Positions 42,492-52,082 of a stretch of DNA of 64,000 bases are shown one piece after another. The stretch is from positions 1-64,000 of the forward strand of contig DATFFH010000002.1 in the NCBI GenBank assembly GCA_035250245.1, read 5' to 3'. The DNA comes from Luteimonas_C sp035250245 (lineage in GTDB: Bacteria > Pseudomonadota > Gammaproteobacteria > Xanthomonadales > Xanthomonadaceae). Under the pieces are notes generated by a model. The model did not search any database. It was not told the origin of the DNA and was given only the letters and a program-made list of their open reading frames with translations. How positions within the stretch are numbered: the first letter of the stretch is position 1; every line of letters begins with the position of its first letter. The translations under genes were made by a program, and so were the position numbers.

Positions 42492-42977
42492 ATGGCCAGC
42501 GCGATGCTAGAGGTAGGCGACAAAGTCCCCAAGCTTCCGCCGCTCGCGCTGTCCAGCGGCCTGACGACCAAGATCACCGACCACGCCGGCCACTGGCTGG
42601 TGCTGTACTTCTACCCCAAGGATTCCACGCCCGGCTGCACCACCGAGGGCCTGGAATTCAACGCGCTGCTGCCCAAGTTCAAGAAACTCGACGCGACGGT
42701 GCTGGGCGTGTCGCGCGATTCGTTGAAGTCGCACGCCAACTTCTGCGCCAAGCAGGGCTTCAAGTTCGATCTGGTCAGCGATCCGGAGAGCGTGCTCTGC
42801 GACGCCTTCGGCGTGATCCAACCCAAGCAGCTGTACGGCCGCGAATACATCGGCATCGTCCGCAGCACCTTCCTGATCGACCCGAAAGGCCGCGTCGCGC
42901 AGGCTTGGCGCGGCGTGAAGGTCGCCGGTCACGCGCGCGACGTGCTCGAAGCCCTGAAGGCTGCGCAGGACTCGTGA
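42492..42977 (+). CDS. bcp: Thioredoxin-dependent peroxiredoxin (Bcp/PrxQ)
   Basis: This 161-residue peroxiredoxin reduces hydroperoxides. The peroxidatic cysteine is in YPKDSTPGCTTEGLEF (Cys49). The E. coli-type partner five residues later is missing; the likely resolving cysteine is Cys85 in HANFCAKQGF. That 36-residue spacing matches the C48-C84 pair reported for Xanthomonas Bcp (recollection). It follows gcvR by 48 bases. Confidence 0.94.
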   Translation: MASAMLEVGDKVPKLPPLALSSGLTTKITDHAGHWLVLYFYPKDSTPGCTTEGLEFNALLPKFKKLDATVLGVSRDSLKSHANFCAKQGFKFDLVSDPESVLCDAFGVIQPKQLYGREYIGIVRSTFLIDPKGRVAQAWRGVKVAGHARDVLEALKAAQDS

Positions 42978-43071
42978 CATCTATTTTCTCCCCGACGCCA
43001 CTGCCCCGCACCGCGGGCTGCGGTGGCCCGACGCCGTCCGCCCACTCAACGCCAACGTTTAGGATCGCCCG

Positions 43072-44469
43072 ATGACCAAAGGCAAGCGCATCTACGTGCT
43101 CGACACCAACGTACTGATGCACGACCCGACCGCGCTGTTCAAATTCGAGGAGCACGACGTGTTCCTGCCGATGCAAGTCATCGAGGAGTTGGACAACGGC
43201 AAGAAAGGCACTTCCGAAGCCAGCCGCAATGCGCGCCAGGTCAGCCGCTTCATCAACGAACTGATCGAGAACCAGGGCACCGACAAGATCTCCTCGGGCC
43301 TGACTTTGACCCGCCCGAACGGCCTGCAATTGCGCGCGGCGGAAAGCATCGGCCGACTGCAGTTCCAGACCGGCGCTTTGGAAACGCGCAAGCGCGGCGA
43401 CGACAAAATCCCCGACAACGACATCCTCAGCGCCATCGTCGCGCTCAAGCACGCCGATCCGGGCGTGCCGGTGGTGTTCGTGTCGAAGGACATCAACCTG
43501 CGGATCAAGGCGGCGATCGCCGGCATCGCTTCGGAAGACTACGAAAACGACCGCGCGCTCGACGACTTCAGCCTGCTCTACACCGGCGCGACGCCGCTGC
43601 CGGAGGATTTCTGGCAGCGTCACGGCAAGGACCTGAAGTCCTGGACCGAGAAAGGCCGCACTTTCTACGAAGTGAGGCCGGACGAGAACGACGACTGGTT
43701 CCCGAACCAGTACCTGTACCTGCCCGGCGACGACGAAGCCGAGATGCGCGTGGTCAAGGTCGACGAAAACAAAGCCACGCTGCAGATCGTCGACGACTAC
43801 CGCGGCAACCAGCACGCCGTGTGGGGCATCACCGCGCGCAACCGCGAGCAGAACTTCGCGCTGAACGCGCTGATGGACCCGGAAATCGACTTCGTCACCC
43901 TGCTCGGCACCGCCGGCACCGGCAAGACGCTGTTGGCCTTGGCCGCGGGCCTGGCGCAGACGATGGACCAGCAACGCTACCGCGAGATCATCATGACCCG
44001 CGCCACGGTCAGCGTCGGAGAGGACATCGGCTTCCTGCCGGGCACCGAAGAGGAAAAGATGACGCCGTGGATGGGCGCGCTGACCGACAACCTGGAAGTG
44101 CTGACCCACAACCAGGAAGGCGGCAGTTGGGGCCGCGCGGCGACCAACGATCTGCTCGCTTCGCGGATCAAGATCCGTTCGATGAACTTCATGCGCGGCC
44201 GCACCTTCCTCAACCGTTGGCTGATCCTGGACGAGGCGCAGAACCTCACGCCCAAGCAGATGAAGACGCTGATCACCCGTGCCGGTCCGGGCACCAAGAT
44301 CGTCTGCCTGGGCAACGTCGAACAGATCGACACGCCCTACCTCACCGAAACCACTTCGGGCCTGACCTACGCCGTGGACCGCTTCAAGGCTTGGGCGCAC
44401 AGCGCGCACATCACCTTGCGCCGCGGCGAGCGTTCGCGTCTGGCCGACTACGCTTCGGAAGTGCTCTGA
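43072..44469 (+). CDS. PhoH family protein with N-terminal PIN domain
   Basis: This 465-residue protein joins a PIN-type RNase domain (about 1-150; acidic residues in YVLDTNVLMHDP, QVIEELDNG, DNDILSAI and VSKDINLRIK) to a PhoH ATPase domain with Walker A GTAGTGKT (279-286) and Walker B LILDEAQNL. This is the PhoH2/YlaK arrangement, reported as an RNA helicase-ribonuclease in other bacteria. It is a standard chromosomal gene here. Confidence 0.92.
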   Translation: MTKGKRIYVLDTNVLMHDPTALFKFEEHDVFLPMQVIEELDNGKKGTSEASRNARQVSRFINELIENQGTDKISSGLTLTRPNGLQLRAAESIGRLQFQTGALETRKRGDDKIPDNDILSAIVALKHADPGVPVVFVSKDINLRIKAAIAGIASEDYENDRALDDFSLLYTGATPLPEDFWQRHGKDLKSWTEKGRTFYEVRPDENDDWFPNQYLYLPGDDEAEMRVVKVDENKATLQIVDDYRGNQHAVWGITARNREQNFALNALMDPEIDFVTLLGTAGTGKTLLALAAGLAQTMDQQRYREIIMTRATVSVGEDIGFLPGTEEEKMTPWMGALTDNLEVLTHNQEGGSWGRAATNDLLASRIKIRSMNFMRGRTFLNRWLILDEAQNLTPKQMKTLITRAGPGTKIVCLGNVEQIDTPYLTETTSGLTYAVDRFKAWAHSAHITLRRGERSRLADYASEVL

Positions 44470-44476
44470 CCTCAAC

Positions 44477-45154
44477 ATGGGCGTGCCGTTGCCGCCGTGG
44501 GTGTGGGTCGGCGCTGCGGCGCTGTCGTGCGTGGCAGGCATGGTCAACGTGGTGGGCTATCTAGGGTTCGAACATCAAGCGATCACCCACCTGACCGGAA
44601 CCACCACCCTGCTCGGCGCCGCGCTGACTTCGGGCGATGTGCGTTCCTCGCTGCATTTGCTCGGCGTCATCGTCGCGTTCGTCGCCGGCGCGACGATCAG
44701 CGCGATGATCGTCCAGGACAGCACCTTGCGGCTCGGCCGCCGTTACGGGGTGGCCCTGGCCGTGGAATCGGCGCTGCTGTTCGCCGCGGTGCCGCTGTTC
44801 CAACACGGAAAATTGACGGGGGCGTTGCTCGCCGCGATGGCGTGCGGCCTGCAGAACGCGATGGCGACCACCTACAGCGGCGCGCTGGTGCGCACCACCC
44901 ACGTCAGCGGCATGTTCACCGATTTGGGCATCGGCTTGGGGCATGCGCTGCGGGGCATGCCGTTGGCGAAAAGGCGCCTGCTGCTGAGCGGCCTGATCAT
45001 CCTCAGCTTCTTCGTCGGTGGGGCGATTGGAGCCGTGCTGTTCCGTGCAGTCGGTTACGGCGCCTTGCTGGTGCCGGCGGCGTCGACCGGCATCGTAGGC
45101 ATCGTTTACGGCATCCATCGCCATGCTTCGCTGATGAAAAGAACGGAAATATGA
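44477..45154 (+). CDS. YoaK/DUF1275 family membrane protein
   Basis: This 225-residue protein has six hydrophobic segments and the DUF1275 marks: AGMVNVVGYLGF, HLTGTTTLLG, ACGLQNAMATTYSG and RTTHVSGMFTDLG. Function is unknown; transport has been suggested. It begins seven bases after the PhoH gene and may be cotranscribed. Confidence 0.88.
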   Translation: MGVPLPPWVWVGAAALSCVAGMVNVVGYLGFEHQAITHLTGTTTLLGAALTSGDVRSSLHLLGVIVAFVAGATISAMIVQDSTLRLGRRYGVALAVESALLFAAVPLFQHGKLTGALLAAMACGLQNAMATTYSGALVRTTHVSGMFTDLGIGLGHALRGMPLAKRRLLLSGLIILSFFVGGAIGAVLFRAVGYGALLVPAASTGIVGIVYGIHRHASLMKRTEI

Positions 45155-45267
45155 AACCGGCGCCGACCAGCCGACGCCCGTCATGCCATCGGCGCCTGGG
45201 CCGCGCCTTCGATGCGCCATAAATTCACTACCAACATCCGCGTTCTATCACCTTCTCGGGATACGAC

Positions 45268-46356
45268 ATGTCGCGCATAAGATCGGCTTCAGCTGTTTTT
45301 TTGATCGTCTGCATTGCGTTATGCGCAGCGTGCTCCCATGCGACGCGCGAACCCGCCCCGGCGTTCGCTTTCGCTCCGCCGGACGATTTCAATGGCGTCA
45401 TCCTGGTCGCCGAGGGCAAGGGCGAGCCCTCGCGAGTGGAGACCTACGGCGTGGCCGACGCAGAAGCCGACCGCAAAGCATCGAGGACGACCCAATACCA
45501 GATCGGGTCGGCGTCCAAGTTCCTGACCGCCGTGACGATGCTCAGGCTCGCAGACAAGGGCAAAATTTCGCTGGACGCGCCGATCGGCACTTGGCTGAAA
45601 GACTTCCCGGGCAAGACTAAATCGTCCGTAACGCTGCGGCACCTGCTCACCAACAGGAGCGGCATCCCCAACGGCGTGATGGCCGTATACAAGACGGACC
45701 GGAGCAAGGTGGATCGGGACATGCCCGCTGCGGAAGCCTCGCGCCTGTTCGGCAGCGATGCGCTGGCGTCCGAGCCCGGCACGCAATGGGATTATTCGCT
45801 CACCAATTGGGTTTTGGTGAGGGCGATCGCCGAGCAAGCCTCCGGCATGCCCTTCGAACAACTCATGCGCCAGGAAGTGTTCGCGCCGCTGGGCATGGAC
45901 CGCAGCGGGATACCAGGAATGGCCTTCGAACTGGAAGGCGCGGCCGCCGGCTATTCCGCCTTGCAACCGGCTCCGGTCCGCAAGGTCAATCGGATACCGC
46001 CCTACGCGGCGGCTTCCGGCACTGTCTACAGCACCGTCGACGATCTGCGCGCATTGATGGACGGCGTATACCGCAAGGGTTATCTGTCGCCGGCTTCTCT
46101 GCGCGAACTGACTACCGTGGCTGTTCCCGATCAAGCCTACGCGCTCGGCGGGCGCGTCATCGATCTGACCGAAGGCGAAGCGACGAAAATCTTGTGGGAA
46201 CCCGGGGAAACCGGCGCCTACCGCGCGGTTATCGCTTATGAACCGACGACCGGCGCGTGCATCGTCCTTCTCAACAACACCGGCCTCCCCGCCGATCAGA
46301 TCGGCGACAGCGCGAAGCGAATGATGCGCGAAGCCTTGCGCAGCCCGAAGCGCTAG
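45268..46356 (+). CDS. Serine hydrolase of the beta-lactamase (class C/DD-peptidase) fold, lipoprotein
   Basis: This 362-residue protein has a lipoprotein signal (VCIALCAAC, lipidation near Cys22) and the beta-lactamase-like SxxK motif GSASKFLTAVTML and YxN motif YSLTNW; the third motif is less clear. Such proteins include esterases and D-aminopeptidases as well as true beta-lactamases, so no antibiotic resistance is implied. It converges on the MFS transporter gene. Confidence 0.85.
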   Translation: MSRIRSASAVFLIVCIALCAACSHATREPAPAFAFAPPDDFNGVILVAEGKGEPSRVETYGVADAEADRKASRTTQYQIGSASKFLTAVTMLRLADKGKISLDAPIGTWLKDFPGKTKSSVTLRHLLTNRSGIPNGVMAVYKTDRSKVDRDMPAAEASRLFGSDALASEPGTQWDYSLTNWVLVRAIAEQASGMPFEQLMRQEVFAPLGMDRSGIPGMAFELEGAAAGYSALQPAPVRKVNRIPPYAAASGTVYSTVDDLRALMDGVYRKGYLSPASLRELTTVAVPDQAYALGGRVIDLTEGEATKILWEPGETGAYRAVIAYEPTTGACIVLLNNTGLPADQIGDSAKRMMREALRSPKR

Positions 46357-46430
46357 CCTGCGGCTCGCCGAAGTGCGCGGCACTGCACCGCGTTGAAGTT
46401 CCGGCGAGGCGGTTGCAGCCGCATCCGATT

Positions 46431-48020
46431 TCATCCGCCATCCGAAGCGCAAGCGCCGGCTTGCGAACCACAATCCGATCCTTCGGCAACGGCCCGCCTG
46501 CGCGAAAAAGTCACGGCACTGAGCGCGGCAATCGCCCAAACTCCGATGCCGCCGTAGAGCATCACACCGCCGAACCCGTCGGCGAGTGCGGCGCGGACGA
46601 TGTCGCCGGAAGCATCCAGTGTCGCCAGTCGCGCGAATTCCTGCCGTACGGCCGCCAGGTCTCCGCCCGCGAGCCGTTCTGCGATGGCGCGCAACTGCGC
46701 CGCATCGAACGCGGTGCCAAAGGATTCGCGTAGCGAAGCGCGAATTCCTGCCACCAGGATCGCGCCCATTACGGCGATGTTGATCGCCAGCGTGATCAGC
46801 CTGGCGCTGATATCCATGCCGGACGCCATGCCAGCGCGATTCGCCGGCACGGATCCGGTGGTCATGTTGGTCACCGGTGTGGTAGTCAGACCCAGGCCGA
46901 TGCCCGCTACGAGTGCGCCCGGCAGCACGGCTAATCCGCTGCCCTGCCCGAAGCCGCTGCCTAGCCTCATCAATAGGAAACCCAAGCCGATCGCGAACAA
47001 TCCGGCGGGAATCACCACCCGCGCCTGATACCGCAGCAGCAGGTATTGCGCGATCGGCGGCATCACCAGATACGGCAGCGTGTACGCGAGCAGCAGCAAG
47101 CCCGTCGTGGTGTTGTCGTAGCCGAGCGCCGCGGAGAAATACAGCGGCAGATAGATCATGAAAGGCCAGTAGCTGAAATTCATGCCCACGCAGCCGAGGA
47201 TCGCGCCGGAGAAATCGCGGATCTTGAACACCGAGAAATCGAACATCGGATGCGGATGGAACTTCTCCACCAGTACGAAGGCGACCATACTCGCCAGCGT
47301 CGCGGCGGCGACGCCGAGGATGATCGGGCTGAAGATGCCGAGATCGGCGCCTTGCGTGATGGCATAGGTGAGGCCGAGTACGGCCGCGGTCAGCGTCAGG
47401 ATGCCGAGCAGGTCCAGACTTCCTGCATGCGGATCGCGCGACTCCTGCACAGCGCCATAGGTCAGCACGATGCCGAGCGCCGCCAGCGGCACATGCACCA
47501 GGAAGATCCAGCGCCAATCGAGCACGGCGAGCACGGCGCTGCCGATCGCCGGACCGAAGCCCAGCCCGATGCCGGAAACGATGCCCCAGATCGCGAACGC
47601 ACGGCCGCGCGCCTTACCTTCCGGGAACTGGTGCGACAGCACGGCGATCGAACAGATCAGGATCGCGCCGCCAGCCATGCCTTGCAGGAAGCGGCCGACG
47701 ATCAGCCAGTGCGTGTCGGGCGCCAGCCCGCACAGCAGCGAGGTGAGGCCGAACGCGACGGTGCTCACGACGAACACGCGCCTGCGGCCGAAGCGGTCGG
47801 CCAGGGTCCCGGTCGCCATCAGCACCGTGGTGCAAGCGATGGTGTAGGCGTTCATGATCCACTGCAGCGCCTTGAAGTCCGCGCCCAGGACCCTCTCCAG
47901 GTCCGGCAGGATGATCGGCACGCTGGATATCTCCAGGCCGAACATCAACCCGGCCAGGCATATGGCGATCAGGGCGAAGGCATTGGAATGGCTGGATCGG
48001 GCGCGGATGGCGGCGGACAT
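46431..48020 (-). CDS. MFS transporter, DHA2 (14-helix) family
   Basis: This 529-residue protein has about 14 hydrophobic segments with the MFS loop motif GTLADRFGRRRVF, the EmrB/QacA-type motif C region (GIVSGIGLGFGPAIGSAVL) and NMTTGSVPANRAGMASG. DHA2 pumps export drugs or metabolites by proton antiport. It is divergent from a LysR regulator with a perfect palindrome between them, so it is probably that regulator's target. Confidence 0.88.
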   Translation of the reverse strand: MSAAIRARSSHSNAFALIAICLAGLMFGLEISSVPIILPDLERVLGADFKALQWIMNAYTIACTTVLMATGTLADRFGRRRVFVVSTVAFGLTSLLCGLAPDTHWLIVGRFLQGMAGGAILICSIAVLSHQFPEGKARGRAFAIWGIVSGIGLGFGPAIGSAVLAVLDWRWIFLVHVPLAALGIVLTYGAVQESRDPHAGSLDLLGILTLTAAVLGLTYAITQGADLGIFSPIILGVAAATLASMVAFVLVEKFHPHPMFDFSVFKIRDFSGAILGCVGMNFSYWPFMIYLPLYFSAALGYDNTTTGLLLLAYTLPYLVMPPIAQYLLLRYQARVVIPAGLFAIGLGFLLMRLGSGFGQGSGLAVLPGALVAGIGLGLTTTPVTNMTTGSVPANRAGMASGMDISARLITLAINIAVMGAILVAGIRASLRESFGTAFDAAQLRAIAERLAGGDLAAVRQEFARLATLDASGDIVRAALADGFGGVMLYGGIGVWAIAALSAVTFSRRRAVAEGSDCGSQAGACASDGG

Positions 48021-48081
48021 GGATCAGGTCCAGCGGGAGAGTTGCGCCCATTCTCAGCAGCCCTCCAATATGATTCAAACG

Positions 48082-48116
48082 AATTAATTTCATTGTATTG
48101 ATCAATGAAATTAATT
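48082..48116. promoter_or_regulatory. Perfect operator-like palindrome between the MFS and LysR genes
   Basis: AATTAATTTCATTG, a 7-base spacer TATTGAT, then CAATGAAATTAATT form 14-bp perfect arms in an otherwise GC-rich chromosome. It contains the T-N11-A pattern of LysR sites and ends 11 bases before the regulator's ATG. The AT-rich sequence may also include the promoters. Confidence 0.75.
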
Positions 48117-48126
48117 AATCTACCGC

Positions 48127-48981
48127 ATGAACTTCGATCCCGCCCTGCTGCGCACCTTCGTCGCCGTCCAGGAATCCAAGGGATTCACCAAGGCGGCGTT
48201 GCGGCTGCATCTCACCCAATCCGCGGTCAGCCACCAGATCCGTCGTCTGGAGGAACAGGTCGGCCGCCCGCTGCTCCACCGCACTACCCGGCGTCTGGCC
48301 CTGACTGAGGACGGCGAGGAATTCTTGCGCCACGCCGAACAGATCCTGCATTCCTTCGACGCCCTCGCCCAGCGTTTCCGCACCTCGCCGATCGCCGGCT
48401 CCGTGCGCTTCGGCGTGCCGGAAAGCTACATGGGCGAACGCCTGCCGCAGGTGCTTTGCCAGTTCCGTCGCGCCTTCCCCGAAGTGCGGCTGGAAGCGAG
48501 CGTCGCGGTGAATCTGGATCTGCATCGCATGGTGCAGGCAGGAGAACTCGATCTCGCGGTCGTGCCCGTGGTGGCCGGAACGATGGAAGGCATCCTGCTG
48601 CGGCGCGCGCCCCTGCACTGGGTCGCGACCGAGAACTTCGAATTGCCGCGCGAGGCCTCGCTGCCCATCGCCTTTTCCGCACCGCCCTGCATCTGCCGTT
48701 TGCTGACCCTGGAAGCCTTGAACGCCACTACGCTGCGCTGGCACTCGGTGTTCACTTCGCCCAGCTTGGCCGATCTGCGCGCGGCAGCGCTGACCGGTCT
48801 CGCCATAGCGGCGCTATCGCCGCAGAACATGCAGCCCGGAATGAGGATCCTCGACGGAATCTACGGCCTGCCACCCTTGCCGGACCTCGACACGCTCCTG
48901 ATTTATGGCGAGGACGAACCGACGCCTGCCGTGCGCGAATTCGGGCGGCTGATCCAACAGGAGGCGGCTGCCGCAAAATAA
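48127..48981 (+). CDS. LysR family transcriptional regulator
   Basis: This 284-residue regulator has the LysR winged helix (LLRTFVAVQESKGFTKAALRLHLTQSAVSHQIRRLEEQVGRPLLHR) and a periplasmic-binding-protein-like effector domain. Divergence from the DHA2 transporter suggests control of that gene and of itself. thiD follows five bases after its stop and may be cotranscribed. Confidence 0.9.
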   Translation: MNFDPALLRTFVAVQESKGFTKAALRLHLTQSAVSHQIRRLEEQVGRPLLHRTTRRLALTEDGEEFLRHAEQILHSFDALAQRFRTSPIAGSVRFGVPESYMGERLPQVLCQFRRAFPEVRLEASVAVNLDLHRMVQAGELDLAVVPVVAGTMEGILLRRAPLHWVATENFELPREASLPIAFSAPPCICRLLTLEALNATTLRWHSVFTSPSLADLRAAALTGLAIAALSPQNMQPGMRILDGIYGLPPLPDLDTLLIYGEDEPTPAVREFGRLIQQEAAAAK

Positions 48982-48985
48982 GCGC

Positions 48986-49795
48986 ATGACCGACCGTCCC
49001 CCGCTTTCTGTCCTCACCATCGCCGGCTCCGATTCCGGCGGCGGCGCGGGCATCCAGGCCGACTTGAAGACCTTCGCCGCGCACGGCGTGCACGGTTTGA
49101 GCGCCATCGCCGCCCTGACCGCGCAACACACCCGCGCCGTGACCGGCGTGCACGTGCCGCCGGTCGATTTTCTGCGCGCCCAGATCGACGCCTGCTTCGC
49201 CGATTTCGACATCGGCGCAGTCAAGCTGGGCATGCTGGCCAATGCCGAAGTGATCGCCGCCGTTGCCGATGCGCTGCGCGCGCACCGGCCGCCGTTCGTG
49301 GTGCTCGACCCGGTGATGGTCGCCACCTCCGGCGCGCGCCTGCTCGAATCCGAAGCGCTGCAGGCGCTGCGCGAGCGCTTGCTGCCGCTGGCGGCCGTCG
49401 CCACACCGAACCTGCCCGAGGCCGAACTGCTGCTCGGGCACGCGATCGCCGATCGCGCCGGCATGCGCACGGCCGCGAGCGAATTGCTGGCGCTCGGCGC
49501 CCGTGCGGTACTGCTGAAAGGCGGGCATTTGATCGACGAAGGCGACGTCGTCGACGTCTACGCGGACGCCGATGGCTTGCGCGAGATCGCCCATCCGCGC
49601 CTGCGCATCGAAGCCCACGGCACCGGCTGCACGCTGGCTTCGGCGATCGCCGCGAATTTGTGTCTGGGCCGATCCGTCGCCGATGCCTGCAGCGCCGCGA
49701 CCGATTATGTGCACCGCGCTTTGCGCAACGGCTATCGGCCCGGCCGAAGCGATATAGTCGTGCTGGACCATTTCGGCGCCGCACGGACGCAATGA
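48986..49795 (+). CDS. thiD: Hydroxymethylpyrimidine/phosphomethylpyrimidine kinase
   Basis: This 269-residue ribokinase-fold enzyme phosphorylates HMP twice for thiamine synthesis. It shows VLTIAGSDSGGGAGIQADLKTF, GAVKLGMLAN, VLDPVMVATSGARLL, TPNLPEAELLLG and the catalytic HGTGCTLASAIAANL. No TPP riboswitch was recognised upstream. The stop overlaps the next gene's start (ATGA). Confidence 0.95.
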   Translation: MTDRPPLSVLTIAGSDSGGGAGIQADLKTFAAHGVHGLSAIAALTAQHTRAVTGVHVPPVDFLRAQIDACFADFDIGAVKLGMLANAEVIAAVADALRAHRPPFVVLDPVMVATSGARLLESEALQALRERLLPLAAVATPNLPEAELLLGHAIADRAGMRTAASELLALGARAVLLKGGHLIDEGDVVDVYADADGLREIAHPRLRIEAHGTGCTLASAIAANLCLGRSVADACSAATDYVHRALRNGYRPGRSDIVVLDHFGAARTQ

Positions 49796-50640
49796 CGATC
49801 CCCGCCCCCGAATATGCCGTCGTCGCCGACGACGGCCATCGCTGGAACCTGATCGCGCGCATTCCCGAACAGCCCCGCGCATCGCTACTGTGGCTGCCCG
49901 CGCTCGGCGTCGCAGCCAAGCATTACGCGCCGTTCGCCGAAGCGCTGGCGGCGCGCGGCATCGCGGTGTTTCTGCATGAATGGCGCGGCAACGGTTCCAG
50001 CAGCCTGCGCGCGGATCGAGAAGACGATTGGGGCTATCGCGAATTGCTGCTGCATGACCTGCCGGCCAGCGAGGCCAGCGTGACGCGTGCGACGGCCGGC
50101 GTTCCTCGTCTCATCGGCGGGCACAGCCTCGGCGGACAATTGGCCTGCTGCCGTTTGGGCTTGGCGCCCGACATCGCGCAAGCACTGTGGTTGGTGGCCA
50201 GCGGCTCGCCGTATTGGCGCGCGTTCCCGTCGCCGAACCGGCTGTGGCTGCCGCTGGCTTATCGCTTCCTGCCCTGGCTGGCGCGAAAGCGCGGCGCGCT
50301 GCCGGGACGGCTGATCGGCTTCGGCGGCAACGAAGCGCGCGGCGTGATCCGCGATTGGGCGCGCAGCGGGCTGAGCGGCATTTATCGCGGCGAGGGCATC
50401 GATGCCGATCTGGAAGCGGCGATGCGCGAACTGCGATTGCCGATCCGCGCCTTGATCATGGCCAACGATTGGCTGGGGCCGGAATCGTCGCTGCGTTTCC
50501 TGCTGTCGAAGCTGCCGGGGTCGGAAGCCGACATCCAGAAGCTCGACGCGCAACATCTGGGCACCGGCGCCGATCATTTTTCGTGGATGAAGCAGCCGGA
50601 AGCCGTCGCCGCCCGTTTGGCGCTCGACGTTCCCGGCTGA
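49792..50640 (+). CDS. Alpha/beta hydrolase
   Basis: This 282-residue protein has an alpha/beta-hydrolase fold with LPALGVAAKHYAPFAEALAARG, HEWRGNGSSS and the nucleophile elbow GGHSLGGQL. It resembles the predicted 'alpha/beta hydrolase' of YheT/serine-aminopeptidase type, without a signal peptide. A histidine in GADHFSWM near the end could complete the triad. The four-base overlap with thiD suggests cotranslation, but a link with thiamine is not evident. Confidence 0.82.
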   Translation: MTIPAPEYAVVADDGHRWNLIARIPEQPRASLLWLPALGVAAKHYAPFAEALAARGIAVFLHEWRGNGSSSLRADREDDWGYRELLLHDLPASEASVTRATAGVPRLIGGHSLGGQLACCRLGLAPDIAQALWLVASGSPYWRAFPSPNRLWLPLAYRFLPWLARKRGALPGRLIGFGGNEARGVIRDWARSGLSGIYRGEGIDADLEAAMRELRLPIRALIMANDWLGPESSLRFLLSKLPGSEADIQKLDAQHLGTGADHFSWMKQPEAVAARLALDVPG

Positions 50641-50661
50641 GGCAAACGCTCTTCGGTCTTT

Positions 50662-50764
50662 GTAGAGCGGAGCTTGCTCCGCTGTTTTTTTGCCACGCAC
50701 GCCGGCCCGGACGGAGGCGCGGCGATCGACAACGAAAAAAGCAGCGGAGCAAGCTCCGCTCTAC
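50662..50764. repeat. GTAGAGCGGAGC repeat pair (type B)
   Basis: An inverted pair of GTAGAGCGGAGCTTGCTCCGC units spaced by about 60 bases. It is the paired form of the single unit at 19018. Confidence 0.85.
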
Positions 50765-50842
50765 AAAGCAGCGCCTGCCGCAACCACGAGCCGCATGACC
50801 GTATCGCTTGTACGCAGACCTTCTGCATACGGGAGACGCACC

Positions 50843-51952
50843 ATGACCGCAGGCCTGCGCTCGATCCTGCTGACCTTCGCCTTGGCCGTTTTCGCGCACG
50901 GGGCCAGCGCCGCCGAGGACAGTGGTTTGCGCGAAGCCGCCCGTATCATCGGCGAAGTCCAAAAGATCCCCGGCGAAGACGGCATCGAAACGACCGAACA
51001 GGTCGAGTTGGGCGGCTTAGCGCAGACGATCAACATCCGCGGGCACCATCGCGGCAATCCGGTACTGCTGGTCCTGCACGGCGGCCCGGGGTTGGCGATG
51101 ATGCCGGTCGCGCACCAATATCTGCGGCCGCTGGAAGAATTCTTCACCGTCGTGCAGTGGGACCAGCGCGGCGCGGGCAGGACTTATGCGGCCAACGATC
51201 CGGCCAAGGTCGCACCGACGATGACCGTCGATCGCATGGTCGGCGATGCGGAGGAACTCACCGTCTACCTGCGCAAGCGATTCGCGAAAGACAAGATCGT
51301 GTTGTTGGGCCATTCCTGGGGCACGATGCTCGGCGCCAAGCTCGCGCAGAAGCATCCGGACTGGTTCTACGCCTATGTCGGCGTCAGCCAGGTAGTCGAT
51401 CTGCGCGAAAACGAAAAGCGCGGCTACGCAGCGGTGCTGCGCTGGGCGCAGTCGACCGGTAATGCCGAAGCCGTCCGCGAACTGGAAAGCCTTGCGCCCT
51501 ACCCGTCCAACCCGGCGACGACGACGATGGCCGAACAGCGCAAGGCCCTCGACCTGCAACGCAAATGGCTGACCCAGGCCGGCGGCTATCTGTGGCAACG
51601 CAAGGACGACCACTACGGCGATGTCGCCAGCCTCAGCCCCGACTACTCGCCCGCCGACATGCAAGCCTTCGGCAAAGGACTGGACTTCAGCCTGAGCGCG
51701 CTCTGGCCGCAACTATTCGAGCTGAGCTTCCTCGAAAGCGCGCGGTTCGGTTGTCCGGTGGTGCTGTTGCATGGCAGGCACGACCTGAACGCCTCGGCGG
51801 AACTGGCGGGCGAATGGTTCGGAAACATCCAGGCGCCGTCGAAGAAGATGGTGTGGTTCGATTATTCGGGCCACATGATCTTCGAGGAAGAGCCCGGGCG
51901 TTTCATCCTGGCCTTGGTGCAGGATGTGTTGCCGCTGACCCAAAAACACTGA
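50843..51952 (+). CDS. Exported alpha/beta hydrolase, prolyl-aminopeptidase-like (S33)
   Basis: This 369-residue protein has a signal peptide (SILLTFALAVFAHGASA) and the S33 marks LHGGPGLAMM (oxyanion loop), QWDQRGAGRTYA, GHSWGTMLG with the nucleophile serine, LLHGRHDLNAS and a C-terminal YSGHMIFEE histidine. It is probably a periplasmic or secreted peptidase or esterase; the substrate is unknown. A GGGAGA site precedes the ATG. Confidence 0.87.
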   Translation: MTAGLRSILLTFALAVFAHGASAAEDSGLREAARIIGEVQKIPGEDGIETTEQVELGGLAQTINIRGHHRGNPVLLVLHGGPGLAMMPVAHQYLRPLEEFFTVVQWDQRGAGRTYAANDPAKVAPTMTVDRMVGDAEELTVYLRKRFAKDKIVLLGHSWGTMLGAKLAQKHPDWFYAYVGVSQVVDLRENEKRGYAAVLRWAQSTGNAEAVRELESLAPYPSNPATTTMAEQRKALDLQRKWLTQAGGYLWQRKDDHYGDVASLSPDYSPADMQAFGKGLDFSLSALWPQLFELSFLESARFGCPVVLLHGRHDLNASAELAGEWFGNIQAPSKKMVWFDYSGHMIFEEEPGRFILALVQDVLPLTQKH

Positions 51953-51963
51953 CATCCGCTTTC

Positions 51964-52049
51964 GTAGAGTCGAGCCTGCTCGACTGCTTTTCGCATCGAG
52001 GCGACGCATCATCCGCGACGGAAGAGCAGTCGAGCAGGCCCGACTCTAC
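51964..52049. repeat. GTAG-bounded palindromic repeat pair (type A)
   Basis: An inverted pair of GTAGAGTCGAGCCTGCTCGA units (one mismatch in the right arm, GGCCCGA), about 38 bases apart, between the hydrolase gene and the tRNA-Arg. It is the last copy of the repeat families in the window; none is seen in the accessory region to the right. Confidence 0.85.
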
Positions 52050-52082
52050 CAATGCGCCACACTGCGCCGGCGCGAAGCCAAA

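Noticed and set aside
42775..44547. 590-residue minus-strand frame
   Set aside because: Antisense of the PhoH-family gene, which has clear motifs on the other strand.
45268..46356. Beta-lactamase fold protein as an antibiotic-resistance gene
   Set aside because: Only SxxK and YxN are clear and the fold is shared with esterases and peptidases, so resistance cannot be claimed.
48982..48985. TPP riboswitch in front of thiD
   Set aside because: Only four bases separate thiD from the LysR gene and no thi-box was seen.
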